Shown here in pieces: positions 1-8,477 of a DNA stretch of 64,000 nt. The notes beneath the pieces were generated by a model. That model saw nothing but the letters and a program-made list of their open reading frames with translations, searched no databases and was not told the origin of the DNA. The DNA comes from Paraburkholderia fynbosensis (lineage in GTDB: Bacteria > Pseudomonadota > Gammaproteobacteria > Burkholderiales > Burkholderiaceae): positions 89,604 through 153,603 of the forward strand of contig NZ_CADIKI010000023.1 in NCBI RefSeq assembly GCF_902859935.1, read 5' to 3'. Every line of letters begins with the position of its first letter. Position 1 is the first letter of the stretch. Made by a program: the position numbers and the translations under genes.

Positions 1-804
1 GAACGCCGGATAACGCTGCGCGAGCCGTTCGCACCAGTCGGCGACGCTCCATTCGAAACCCGCCGCAAGGTTGTAGATGCTGTGAGACCAGCGCGGTGCT
101 TCGAGCAATGCAATGAGCGCCGCGACCGCATCGCGCACATAGAGCCAGTCGCGGCGGCCCGCGCGCGGCAGCACGGCGGTTTCGCCGCACCGCGCTTTCG
201 ACAGCACCTGCAGCGGCGCGCTCAAGGTGTCGCGCACGCCTGAGTCGGCTTCCCATGGACCAAAGCATGTGCCGAGCCGCCCGATCACGAGCGGCACGCC
301 GTGCAATGCGCAAAGACGCATCGCGGCGTCTTCGGCGGCGCGTTTGGAGATGCCGTACAGACCTTCGGGCAACAGCAACGTGACGTCTTCGAGAAGCGGG
401 TGCGGCGCGCGGCCGCTCGATCCGTACGCCGAGCCGGAACTGCCATGCAGGATGCGTTCGACGCCCGCATCGGCCGCTGCGGTGATGGCAGCGAGCACGC
501 CGCCCACGTTCACCTCGAAGATGGACTGCGGCATTTGCCGTTCGCGCGGTGCATCCGCGGTGATCGCGGCTAGCGTGACGAGCCGCGAAGGCCGATGCGT
601 GTGCATCGCCTCGCGCAATGCGTCGGCGTCGCGTACGTCGCCGCTCAGTGCAACGAAACGCCCTGGCAGCGCAGCGAACGCCTGCGACGCTTGCGTGCGC
701 GGCGCGCTGCGATCGAAGCCGATCACCGTTTCGCCGCTGGCGAGCAGGCGCTCGGCAAGCGCAAGACCGACGAATCCGCTGCTGCCGGTGATGAAGGTCG
801 TCAT
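1..804 (-). CDS. NAD-dependent epimerase/dehydratase (extended SDR), 3' end outside window
   Basis: The reading frame is open from ATG at 804 to the left edge (268 codons), so the C-terminus is missing. The N-terminus MTTFITGSSGFVG carries the Rossmann GxxGxxG motif (residues 7-13). A YGISK sequence near residue 150 is the SDR YxxxK catalytic pair. Typical substrates of this family are nucleotide sugars or other hydroxyl compounds, but nothing visible sets the substrate. The start lies one base after the stop of the ABC ATPase gene, so it is the last readable gene of a minus-strand operon encoding a substrate-binding protein, permease and ATPase. This suggests that it acts on the imported compound; that link is inference. 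Confidence 0.85.
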   Translation of the reverse strand, partial: MTTFITGSSGFVGLALAERLLASGETVIGFDRSAPRTQASQAFAALPGRFVALSGDVRDADALREAMHTHRPSRLVTLAAITADAPRERQMPQSIFEVNVGGVLAAITAAADAGVERILHGSSGSAYGSSGRAPHPLLEDVTLLLPEGLYGISKRAAEDAAMRLCALHGVPLVIGRLGTCFGPWEADSGVRDTLSAPLQVLSKARCGETAVLPRAGRRDWLYVRDAVAALIALLEAPRWSHSIYNLAAGFEWSVADWCERLAQRYPAF

Positions 805-805
805 C

Positions 806-1576
806 TCACGCAAACTCCGCCACCGTTTCCGGACGCAGCAGCGCGAGGATGTGGCGCTTGTAGTCGTTGAATTCGGCACTTGTCGGATCCCGTGGGCGGC
901 CGAGTTCGATCGGCAGCAGTTCGCGAATGCGGCCCGGACGCGCCGACATCACCGCGACATGCGTGCCGAGCGCCAGCGATTCGTCGATCCCGTGCGTGAC
1001 GAACACGATCGTGCTGCGACTCTCTCGCCAGATACGGATCAGCTCGGCGTGCATGTCCATCTTGGTCTGTTCGTCGAGTGCGCCGAACGGCTCGTCCATC
1101 AGAATCACCTCCGGGTTCATCAGCAGTGCGCGGGCGATACCCACGCGCTGATTCATGCCGCCGGAGAGTTCGCTCGGGAAGTGATTTTCGAAACCCTTGA
1201 GGCCGACCATTTCGATGTAGCGCTGGGCGCGTTCGCGACGCTCCGGCTTGGGGACGTTCCGCATCTTCAGATGGAATGCGACGTTCTCCCACACCGGCAG
1301 CCACGGCATCAGGTTCGCTTGCTGGAAGACCACGCCGCGATCCGCGCCCGGTTCAGTGACGAGCGAGCCGCCGACGCTCACGGTGCCCGACGAAGGTTTG
1401 TCGAAACCGGCGATCATGTTCAGCAGCGTGGACTTGCCACAGCCGCTCGGGCCGAGCAGACACAGGAATTCGTTGCGTTCGACCTTGAGGCTCACGTTCT
1501 CGAGCGCGGTGACCACCTGTTTGCGCTTGCTGTCTTCGAACGTGCGCGAGACGTTGTCGATTGTGATGAGGGCCAT
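806..1576 (-). CDS. ABC transporter ATP-binding protein, nitrate/sulfonate/taurine type
   Basis: This 256-residue ATPase energises an importer of the TauABC/SsuABC/NrtABC class from the cytoplasmic face. Walker A GPSGCGKST is at 42-50, the Q-loop at about 85, signature LSGGM at 138-142 and Walker B VILMDEP at 157-163, so all ATPase motifs are intact. It lies between the permease gene (4-base gap) and the epimerase gene (1-base gap) and is clearly co-transcribed with both. TauB and SsuB have very similar length and motif spacing, but sequence alone cannot decide the ligand, and no sulfonate dioxygenase or monooxygenase lies nearby. Confidence 0.92.
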   Translation of the reverse strand: MALITIDNVSRTFEDSKRKQVVTALENVSLKVERNEFLCLLGPSGCGKSTLLNMIAGFDKPSSGTVSVGGSLVTEPGADRGVVFQQANLMPWLPVWENVAFHLKMRNVPKPERRERAQRYIEMVGLKGFENHFPSELSGGMNQRVGIARALLMNPEVILMDEPFGALDEQTKMDMHAELIRIWRESRSTIVFVTHGIDESLALGTHVAVMSARPGRIRELLPIELGRPRDPTSAEFNDYKRHILALLRPETVAEFA

Positions 1577-1580
1577 GCCG

Positions 1581-2351
1581 TCAACCTTCCCTTGCTTGCA
1601 GAGTGGAACCGCGTTGCCAGCGCAGAACGCGCCCGCCGATCCGCTTGATGACGTAGTCGCTCACGAACCCGAGCAGACCGATGCTTACCATCGACGCAAT
1701 CACGATGTCGTAGCGCAGGAAGTAGTACGAATCCCACAGTACGTAGCCCACGCCGCTCTTCACCGCGACCATCTCGGCCGTGACGGTCAGCATCCATGCG
1801 GAGCCGATCGCGATGCGCAGCCCGGAGAAGATGCTCGGCAATGCGGCGGGGAACACGATGTGACGCAGCAGCATCGACGAGCTGCCGCCCGTCATCGCGC
1901 CGGCGCGCAGCAGATTGCGGTCGCACGTTTTCACGCCGTGAATCGTGCTGAGCAGCACGGGAAAGAACGACCCCATGAAGACCAGAAAGATCGCCGGCTT
2001 GTTGGCGATCCCGAACCAGATGATCGCGAGCGGAATCCAAGAGACGGGCGGCACGGGGCGCAGCGTTTGCAGCGTCGGCTCGACCAGCGATTCGATCGAA
2101 CGCGACCAGCCGATCGCCATGCCGATCGCGACACCGAGCACCGTGGCTATCGCAAAGCCCGCGAACACGCGCCCGGAGCTGGCCGCGATATCGAAGAGCC
2201 AGTGGCCGGAGTAGGTCTGCGTGTTGCCGTCGGTGCTGAAAATCCAGTCGGCCCAGGCGAGCACGACCTGCGACGGCGCCGGCAGCAACGCGGCGGGCAG
2301 GATGCCCGAGCGGGAAAACGCCTCCCACCCGGCCAGCAGCAGCACCGGCAC
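1581..2351 (-). CDS. ABC transporter permease, TauC/SsuC type, N-terminus probably lost by frameshift
   Basis: The 256-residue product is a polytopic inner-membrane permease with the EAA-loop region of the nitrate/sulfonate/taurine family and ends four bases before the ATPase gene. The only in-frame start is GTG at 2351, which sits directly at the first membrane helix (VPVLLLAGWEAF) and has no clear ribosome site. In-frame codons upstream read like real permease sequence (FLRFYTRIERGI). A good ATG with suitable spacing from the upstream gene exists at 2401 but is in another frame (MSSLFSYVSTR). A single-base indel near 2360-2375 would join the two. I therefore suspect that the natural start is 2401 and the gene is frameshifted, or that the sequence has an error. 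Confidence 0.8.
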   Translation of the reverse strand: MPVLLLAGWEAFSRSGILPAALLPAPSQVVLAWADWIFSTDGNTQTYSGHWLFDIAASSGRVFAGFAIATVLGVAIGMAIGWSRSIESLVEPTLQTLRPVPPVSWIPLAIIWFGIANKPAIFLVFMGSFFPVLLSTIHGVKTCDRNLLRAGAMTGGSSSMLLRHIVFPAALPSIFSGLRIAIGSAWMLTVTAEMVAVKSGVGYVLWDSYYFLRYDIVIASMVSIGLLGFVSDYVIKRIGGRVLRWQRGSTLQAREG

Positions 2352-2481
2352 GATGCCACGCTCGATCCGCGTGTAGAAACGTAGGAAAACAGGGATGACA
2401 TGGCGGGTGTTCCGATCAGTAACCGAGTTCGGTCTTGGGTTTGCCGGTCACCTTCTCGAGGAAGCTGTAGTCGAGATTCTT

Positions 2482-3456
2482 CTACACGGCATCGCTGACG
2501 TCCGAATTCACGTACTTCAGGTCGTGCATCATCTTCGCAATCGACATGGCGGACGCGCGATACATCCTGTAGTCCGGATAGAGGTTGTCGACCGCACCGG
2601 CTGCAATGGTCTTGTCGAGCCCCGTCACCTTCTGGATCGTGTCGACGAAAAGCGGTTTGTTAGCGGCCATCATGTCGTCCACCTTGACGATCGCGCGAAC
2701 CGTTTCGAGCACGCCTTGCGGATTGCTCTCGATCACATCCGGGCGCGTGACGATCAGGTTGGTCAGCTTGCCGGCCGCCTGGTCATATGGAAACGCAAAG
2801 AATTTGGCCGCCTTGACCTCACGGATTTGCGTGGCGAACGGCTCGACCGACGTAATCAGTTCGACTTCGCCACGGCGTAGCGCCTGAACGTGATCCGAAG
2901 GATTCGGGATGTTGATGAACTGCACATCCTTGTTGATGTCGATGCCATGCGTAAGGAACGCGCCGCGCATATGAATGTCCTGCGCATTGCCGCGCGACGC
3001 GGCGACGCGGAACGGCTTGCCGTCCTTCTTGTACTGCATGATGAGTTTCTTCAAGCCGTCCCAGTCGCCCGCTTGCACGGGTAAATCGTTGGCGATCAGC
3101 ACCTGCGAGCCGCCGTTGATCTGGCCGGCCACGCCGACCACCTTGAAGCCCTTGTCGAGTGCCGTGACATAGTGCAGATAGGTGACCTGCGCGATATCGA
3201 TGCTTTTCGAGAGCAACGCCGTCAGCGCGTCGTTGCCGGTGTTGAACGAGGTCGCCGTCAGTTTGACGCCGGTGGCGTACTGCGGGGTCAGCGACAATGG
3301 CGTGCAGTGCGCGCACTTGGCGTAGCCGAGGTTGATCGGTTCGGCATCCTTGGCATGGCCCACCGTGGGCGCAAGCGCGGCGGCGACCAGTAGAGGTGCT
3401 AACAGCGCGCGCGCAGCGTTTTTCAGGGCGGCGAGAGAGGAGCGGGCAAATCGCAT
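2482..3456 (-). CDS. Periplasmic substrate-binding protein of nitrate/taurine-type ABC importer, with premature amber stop
   Basis: I start at ATG 3456 (MRFARSSLAAL), preceded by GGAG about 10 bases upstream; a longer open frame to 3624 lacks coding character. A signal peptide of about 33 residues ends at GHA/KDAEP. The mature part is an NMT1/TauA-like type II binding protein (IDIAQVTYLHYVTAL, GEVELITSVEPFATQ). The frame stops at TAG (2482-2484) after DVSDAV, but the same frame then continues as 21 coding-like codons (KNLDYSFLEKVTGKPKTELG...) to TGA at 2416-2418. The likely natural protein is 346 residues with Trp in place of the amber codon. It heads the minus-strand operon and is divergent from the GntR gene. 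Confidence 0.85.
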   Translation of the reverse strand: MRFARSSLAALKNAARALLAPLLVAAALAPTVGHAKDAEPINLGYAKCAHCTPLSLTPQYATGVKLTATSFNTGNDALTALLSKSIDIAQVTYLHYVTALDKGFKVVGVAGQINGGSQVLIANDLPVQAGDWDGLKKLIMQYKKDGKPFRVAASRGNAQDIHMRGAFLTHGIDINKDVQFINIPNPSDHVQALRRGEVELITSVEPFATQIREVKAAKFFAFPYDQAAGKLTNLIVTRPDVIESNPQGVLETVRAIVKVDDMMAANKPLFVDTIQKVTGLDKTIAAGAVDNLYPDYRMYRASAMSIAKMMHDLKYVNSDVSDAV

Positions 3457-3470
3457 CAGGTGAACTCCGT

Positions 3471-3502
3471 TTTGTCGCAAATTGAAGTGGGTTTGTGACA
3501 AA
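3471..3502. promoter_or_regulatory. Tandem candidate GntR operators upstream of the binding-protein gene
   Basis: TTTGTCGCAAA (3471-3481) and TTTGTGACAAA (3492-3502) are near-identical odd palindromes with centres 21 bp apart, two helical turns. They lie 15 to 46 bases upstream of the substrate-binding-protein start. A third copy lies before the divergent GntR gene. Palindromes with half-site TTGT/ACAA fit FadR-subfamily GntR regulators; the assignment to the neighbouring regulator is inference. Confidence 0.6.
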
Positions 3503-3757
3503 ACTAAGCAACAGCTGTGCCAATGAATCAGCCCGAGACCATCGGCGAGCCTTGGCGCGGGGCATGTATGGCGCTCAAAGCCATGTGCAGCGGCGCGCAT
3601 GGGATAGGCGAAGGGAACTGGCACAATCCGTTCGTTGATTGGTCGTGCGGGTAAGACAGCGTTATATCGCTGCGTTGCGCACCGATTGCGTGCGGGCGGA
3701 GTTCACCGCTAGTGCCCCGAGACACTGATGGTGCAAGTTTCCACAATCCATTTTATT

Positions 3758-3768
3758 TTTGTCACAAT
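3758..3768. promoter_or_regulatory. Candidate GntR operator upstream of the GntR gene
   Basis: TTTGTCACAAT matches the two palindromes at 3471-3502 in 10 of 11 positions after allowing the central C/G. It lies about 50 bases before the regulator start, as expected for autoregulation. The rest of the 3457-3819 divergent region shows no other gene. Confidence 0.55.
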
Positions 3769-3819
3769 GTAGAATCACAATCACACGAAACCATCGTTGG
3801 TCAGTGGAGAACACTCAGC

Positions 3820-4548
3820 GTGCTAACCAACAAAGAATCCCCCGGCTCGCGTAAGGCGCGGCCGACCGCTCAGATCCTCGATGCGCAAGACAACTCCGAT
3901 GCGATCTATGAGCGCATCCTCACCGCGGTGATGGAGCACCGGCTGATTCCGGGCACCAAACTCGTCGAGGAGAAACTCGCCAGCGTGTTCAAGGTCAACC
4001 GCACGCAAATTCGCAAGGTACTAACGCGGCTCACGCATGAAGGCATCGTCACCACGATCCCGAATCGCGGGGCGTTCATCGCAAGCCCGTCGGTGCAGGA
4101 CGCTCGCCATATTTTCCAGGCGCGGCGCATTCTCGAACCGGCGCTGATCCGCAGCCTCGTCGAACGTGGCAAGGCGGACGATTTTCGACGTCTCCATGCC
4201 CACGTCGCCAAGGAACGTGCGGCCCGCGAGAAAGGCGACAAGCATGCGGTGATTCGCCTCTCCGGGGAATTTCATCTGCTGATCGCCGAAATGGTGGCGA
4301 GTCCGCCGCTGACCAAGCTGATGCGCGAACTCGCGTCGCTGACCTGTCTCATCATCCTGTTGTTCGATTCACCCAGCGTGCCTGCGTGTCCGAATCACGA
4401 GCACACGGAAATCGTCGGGCTGATGGAGAAGGGCGAACTCGAGTCGGCGATAGCGGCGGCGGTCGGGCACCTCGATCACATCGAAGCGACGCTCGATCTC
4501 TCGCTGCCCGAGGACACCGAGGTCGATCTGCAGGCCATCTTCGGATGA
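3820..4548 (+). CDS. GntR-family regulator, FCD (FadR) subfamily
   Basis: The chosen start is GTG 3820 (MLTNKESPGSRK), with GTGGAGA ending 9 bases upstream; an open frame back to 3712 runs through promoter-like DNA. The product has 242 residues. Residues of about 25-95 form the winged helix (AIYERILTAVMEHRLIPG, then VNRTQIRKVLTRL). The rest is the all-helical FCD effector domain (ARRILEPALIRSL, FHLLIAEMV, HTEIVGLM). It is divergent from the ABC importer and upstream of the racemase-like gene, so it probably controls both, with three matching palindromes between the gene sets. The effector is unknown. Confidence 0.9.
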   Translation: MLTNKESPGSRKARPTAQILDAQDNSDAIYERILTAVMEHRLIPGTKLVEEKLASVFKVNRTQIRKVLTRLTHEGIVTTIPNRGAFIASPSVQDARHIFQARRILEPALIRSLVERGKADDFRRLHAHVAKERAAREKGDKHAVIRLSGEFHLLIAEMVASPPLTKLMRELASLTCLIILLFDSPSVPACPNHEHTEIVGLMEKGELESAIAAAVGHLDHIEATLDLSLPEDTEVDLQAIFG

Positions 4549-4645
4549 GTGCGCTTTGCGTCTGCCCGCTCCTTGATACTGCTAACGCACCATTACCGTT
4601 GCTGTTGCCGATATCGCCGCGCGGCGACCCCTGGCTGGAGCCATC

Positions 4646-5389
4646 ATGAAACTGCTGATCGTCAACCCGAACATTTCAAGCGGCGTCACCGATCTGATCG
4701 AAGCCGAAGCTCGCCGCGTCGCGTCAAGCGGCGTGCAGATCGAGATGGCGACAGCGGCGAGCGGTGTGGCCTACATCGAAACCCGCTTCGAGGCGCTGCT
4801 CGGGGCACACGCCGTGGCGGCCATCGCAGGGGAACGCAAAGGCCAATACGATGCGCTGCTGATTGCGGCATTCGGCGACCCCGGTCTGCACGAATTGCGG
4901 GAAGTACTCGACGTGCCGGTTGTCGGCATGACCGAAGCCGCGCTGATGACCGCGGCGCAACTCGGTCAGCGGATCGGTATCATTGCGATTTCGCGGCGCA
5001 TCACCGCCTGGTATCGGGAATGCGTTGACCGTTACGGCATGCTGAGCCGGCTCGCGGGAATCCGTCATCTGGATCGCCCTCTGCGTGACCCCGCCACGGT
5101 CCGCGAAGATCACGGCGACTATCTGGTCGAATTGAGCCGTCGCGCGGTGGAAGAAGACGGCGCGGACGTGTTGATTCTGGCTGGGGCGCCGCTCGCAGGA
5201 TTGGCGCGCAGTGTGGCGGACCTGTTGCCGGTGCCGGTTGTCGACGGTGTATCGAGTGGCGTCTGTCAGGCGCAAGTATTGACCCGTCTCGCAACGATGC
5301 GCGCACCGAGCGGCAGTTTTGCCAAACCGCCGCTCAAGCTCAACGTCGGACTCTCGAAGAGTCTTTCCGAATTACTGGCGCGTGAATAA
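4646..5389 (+). CDS. Asp/Glu/hydantoin racemase superfamily protein lacking the usual catalytic cysteines
   Basis: This 247-residue protein has the racemase fold signatures MKLLIVNPNIS at the N-terminus, LIAAFGDPGL (72-81), VPVVGMTEAAL (90-100) and ILAGAPLAG (177-185). Hydantoin racemases carry Cys in the equivalents of position 75 (ACFxDPGL) and position 180 (GCAGM); here these are Ala and Gly. The protein may therefore use other chemistry, like the decarboxylase and isomerase branches of this superfamily, or be a non-catalytic relative. The start ATG 4646 is 97 bases after the GntR gene, so the two may share a transcript. With the next DadA-type gene it suggests amino-acid or hydantoin-like metabolism. 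Confidence 0.8.
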   Translation: MKLLIVNPNISSGVTDLIEAEARRVASSGVQIEMATAASGVAYIETRFEALLGAHAVAAIAGERKGQYDALLIAAFGDPGLHELREVLDVPVVGMTEAALMTAAQLGQRIGIIAISRRITAWYRECVDRYGMLSRLAGIRHLDRPLRDPATVREDHGDYLVELSRRAVEEDGADVLILAGAPLAGLARSVADLLPVPVVDGVSSGVCQAQVLTRLATMRAPSGSFAKPPLKLNVGLSKSLSELLARE

Positions 5390-5509
5390 GAGATCTCGCT
5401 TGCTCACTCGCTAAGAGCCGTGACGGATTGATCCATGCTGCGGACCATTGCACGAAAGACTTGCGGTAATTTTTTTTGCCCGGTATTGTCGAGCCGTTCT
5501 GCGATGCAG

Positions 5510-5693
5510 CGCGGGAGAGATCGTCAAGAATTCGCGACGACGCCGACGGAGCAACCGCCCCGGAAACTCTCAGGCAAAAGGACCGCGCAGCAGGAACATC
5601 TGGAGAGCGGCGCACGCGCGCCCACCGAAGGGGATTCCCCGCCTGTTTGCCTGGCACGGGAAGAAACTCTCAGGTACATGGACAGATGGGGCA
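5510..5693 (+). ncRNA. Tandem glycine riboswitch
   Basis: Two glycine-aptamer copies are recognisable. The first runs from GCGGGAGAGA (5511-5520) to AAACTCTCAGGCAAAAGGAC (5564-5583). The second runs from TCTGGAGAG (about 5600) through CCGAAGGGG to AAACTCTCAGGTACATGGAC (5664-5683). The sequence GAGA ... CCGAAGG ... AAACTCTCAGGnA..GGAC is the conserved aptamer core. It lies directly before the DadA-type gene. Glycine riboswitches usually turn on glycine use; no obvious terminator separates aptamer 2 from the start, so translational control is possible. Confidence 0.9.
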
Positions 5694-5762
5694 TCGACGC
5701 CGATTTCGAATAAGTCAACACGAAATCGACATCGGCGATGCTCAACTACTCTGGACCATGTC

Positions 5763-6971
5763 ATGTCACGAATCGCCATCATCGGCGCCGGCATTACCGG
5801 CGTCACGACTGCTCACGCGCTCGTCCAGCGCGGCCATCACGTCACCGTGTTCGAACGCCACCGCTACGCGGCCATGGAGACCTCGTTCGCCAATGGCGGC
5901 CAGCTTTCCGCGAGCAATGCCGAAGTCTGGAATAGCGCGGCAACCGTGCTCAAGGGCCTGCGCTGGATGCTCACGCGCGATGCCCCGCTGTTGCTCAATC
6001 CGCTGCCTACGTGGCACAAATATTCGTGGATGGGCGAGTTCCTGCGGCAGATTCCGCACTATCGCGCGAATACGGTCGAAACCGTGCGGCTCGCGCTTGC
6101 CGCGCGCGAGCATCTCTTTTCGATCGCTGAAAAAGAACATATCGACTTCGATCTGGAACGGCGCGGCATTCTGCATATCTACAAGACCAGCAAGGAATTC
6201 GACGCCGCGAGCAAGGTGAACGACCTGCTGCGCGAAGGCGGCCTCGAGCGCAACCCGGTCAGTGCAGGCGAATTGCAGCGCATCGAACCCACGTTACATG
6301 GCGACTTTTATGGCGGCTTTTTTACGCCGTCCGATTCGACCGGCGACATCCACAAGTTCACGCGCGGACTTGCTCAGGCATGCGAACGGCACGGCGTCGA
6401 ATTCCACTACGACGCGCAGATCACGTCGATCGAACAGCCTGCCGAAGGCCGATTTTCGCTGCTGGTCAATCTCGAAGGCGAAACGCAGCCGTTCACGTTC
6501 GAGCGCATCGTCGTCTGCGCCGGCGTGAAAAGCCGTGACTTCGCGGCGATGCTCGGCGATCACGTGAATATCTATCCTGTGAAGGGCTATTCGATCACCG
6601 TCTGTCTCGACGACAACACCAGCCAGCAGCACGCGCCGTGGGTCAGCCTGCTCGACGACAGTGCGAAGATCGTGACGAGCCGTCTCGGCGTGGATCGTTT
6701 CCGCGTGGCCGGTACCGCGGAAATCAACGGCTTTAACCGCGATATCCGTTCGGACCGCATCGCACCGCTAGTGGATTGGACGCGGCGATATTTTCCCGAG
6801 GTATCGACTTCGCGCGTGATTCCCTGGGCTGGTTTGCGGCCGATGCTTCCGAGCATGCTGCCCAAGGTCGGCCGTGGAAAACGGCGGGGGGTGTTCTACA
6901 ACACGGGGCACGGTCATCTCGGCTGGACGTTGTCGGCGGCAACGGCGCAAGCTGTTGCGAGCGCGATGTAG
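5763..6971 (+). CDS. FAD-dependent D-amino acid dehydrogenase / glycine oxidoreductase (DadA type)
   Basis: Start ATG 5763 (MSRIAIIGAGITG) is chosen because the N-terminal dinucleotide fold begins here; the frame is open further upstream only because it runs through the riboswitch. The 402-residue product has GxGxxG at 8-13 and the DAO-family C-terminal FAD motif GHGHLGWTLSAATAQ. D-amino acid dehydrogenases oxidise D-amino acids or glycine to oxo acids and ammonia, passing electrons to the respiratory chain. The tandem glycine riboswitch immediately upstream argues that glycine, or a compound yielding glycine, is the physiological cue. It follows the racemase-like gene on the same strand but has its own regulated leader. 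Confidence 0.88.
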   Translation: MSRIAIIGAGITGVTTAHALVQRGHHVTVFERHRYAAMETSFANGGQLSASNAEVWNSAATVLKGLRWMLTRDAPLLLNPLPTWHKYSWMGEFLRQIPHYRANTVETVRLALAAREHLFSIAEKEHIDFDLERRGILHIYKTSKEFDAASKVNDLLREGGLERNPVSAGELQRIEPTLHGDFYGGFFTPSDSTGDIHKFTRGLAQACERHGVEFHYDAQITSIEQPAEGRFSLLVNLEGETQPFTFERIVVCAGVKSRDFAAMLGDHVNIYPVKGYSITVCLDDNTSQQHAPWVSLLDDSAKIVTSRLGVDRFRVAGTAEINGFNRDIRSDRIAPLVDWTRRYFPEVSTSRVIPWAGLRPMLPSMLPKVGRGKRRGVFYNTGHGHLGWTLSAATAQAVASAM

Positions 6972-7733
6972 CATCGACTTGTCACCTCGCTGTCGGATCA
7001 TGTCTCGCGCTATGCGCGTGAGAGATGATTCCGGCACGTGCACTCGCGAACGCCAACCGCAACGCGCGTGTCGCTGTAGCGCATGCCGGCGGGCATGCGT
7101 CCCTCGTCGTCGCCGTCCAGTTTGGATCGCAGGCGCCGGATGAAATCCTGAGCGGTGGCGGTCAGCAGTGCCTCGCTGGAGCTCTGTCAGGTTCAGCAAT
7201 TTGAGCGTCCCGTCATCCACGCGCTGGGGCAAGCAGCGGCATCGCCAGCGACGTAAATATGATGACCGCCTCCATCTGCATCGCGAGGTCCAGATAGAGA
7301 TTCATCGCGGAGCAGCGGGTCGTGCGCGCCGGTGTTGGCATACCGTGCGCCCGAACAGCGTTGCGACCAGGCCGGGTTCGTCGTTAGGGGAATCCGGCAG
7401 GAGCCATGGAGGCGCGTGGCAAGTGTGGGTCGACGGCCGCGTCAATCCTCGGGCATCGGATCGGCGTACCCGCGCAGTTGTGGGTCGGCCGTCCGCAAGT
7501 GGCTGTTCTGCGCGAACACAATCTCGCACCGGCATCGTCAGCTATCGAAGGGAGGCGCAAGGAAGCGCGTCCATCTCGAGCCGTTTAAGATATGAGGCGG
7601 TGACAGGCGCGAGTGGCACGGGAGATGCTTGAGAGTGCGTCAGCGCAAGGAGTGCCCGATCTTGGGGCTCTCCCGTCCGGAGGGGTGAAACGCGGTGAGC
7701 GTTTCCAGGATCACATTAAGGAAGAATGTGCAA
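6972..7733. other. Non-coding / decayed stretch between the DadA-type gene and a small secreted protein
   Basis: No intact gene is seen. On the minus strand, pieces in different frames look coding. One around 7170-7300 (DDGTLKLLNLTEL and MNLYLDLAMQMEAV) recalls the effector domain of a LysR regulator, and another around 7060-7140 reads LLTATAQDFIRRLRS. They are interrupted by stops and shifts, so at most this is an eroded regulator. AAGGAAG at 7718-7724 is the ribosome site of the next gene. Confidence 0.35.
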
Positions 7734-8183
7734 ATGCGACCGCTCTCGAAGTTGTTGGCAATCGTTGCTATGGTCCCAGCGCCGGCATTCAGCCACGCCC
7801 TGGATGAACAATTGACATGCGGAGAAACTGCGCACGAATTCGTTACCAGTCTCGTCGATACGCAAGCTATCGCGGTCCCTGCCATGCGGGTCGAGGCAAA
7901 CTCGGTGAACGCGTTTCGCCCGACGAGCGGAGCGGGATTGACGGCATTTGGCCTCCGCGTTCATGCCGTTTTCGGCTACCAGCCGGATGATCCTCTTTTC
8001 AAAGCTGGCGACGGGAATCCTCCGTCAGACGCAGTCTACGGTGTGGTGGTGCTCGGGTCGGCGGACTCGGTCAAGCATCTTCTCACGGGCGCTGGGAGCA
8101 CGGCCGCTGTTCATTCGGTTATTCCAATGGTGCTGACGGCTATCGTGTGCAGGCAGCCAGCGGGTGAGCGCGCCGAACAGTGA
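7734..8183 (+). CDS. Small exported protein of unknown function
   Basis: ATG 7734 is preceded by AAGGAAG ending 9 bases upstream. The 149-residue product starts with a signal peptide (MRPLSKLLAIVAMVPAPAFSHA, about 22 residues), so it is probably periplasmic. The mature part has two cysteines (CGET near the N-terminus and VCRQ near the end) that could form a disulfide. It also has a glycine/serine-rich middle with YGVVVLGSADSVKHLL. I do not recognise the family. It stands alone between decayed DNA and a second small gene, with no operon context. Confidence 0.7.
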   Translation: MRPLSKLLAIVAMVPAPAFSHALDEQLTCGETAHEFVTSLVDTQAIAVPAMRVEANSVNAFRPTSGAGLTAFGLRVHAVFGYQPDDPLFKAGDGNPPSDAVYGVVVLGSADSVKHLLTGAGSTAAVHSVIPMVLTAIVCRQPAGERAEQ

Positions 8184-8477
8184 GTCCGGATGGTGCGAAC
8201 CACGTTTCGGCTGTCGGGGGCGAGGTACTGTGTGCCGCATTAGCGATGGTGCCCGACCCGTCTGCGGCATGACCTGGCGGAGTTCGCGCGTGAGTGGCCG
8301 ACAGCAGACCGACCGCAGTGAACGAGGCGCCGAAGGTGTTCCCTGGCGCCCGAACTGAGCGAGTTAGGGGGACGTTTCTTCGCTGGATCAGGGGCGTCTG
8401 AGTGTTTTAGGGGCGATCCTCCAATATGCCAGGCGTCGAACCTGTAAAGATTGGTCTCGCCGCGCCGTTACTCACTG
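8184..8477. other. Intergenic stretch, nothing recognised
   Basis: About 290 bases with no open frame of coding character and no clear hairpin-plus-T-run. Confidence 0.5.

Noticed and set aside
227..1648. A 473-residue plus-strand frame at the left end
   Set aside because: It is antisense to the epimerase and ABC ATPase genes and shows arginine-rich shadow composition.
5448..5762. Long N-terminal extension of the DadA-type gene
   Set aside because: The extra 105 codons run through both glycine aptamers; the flavoprotein fold begins at ATG 5763.
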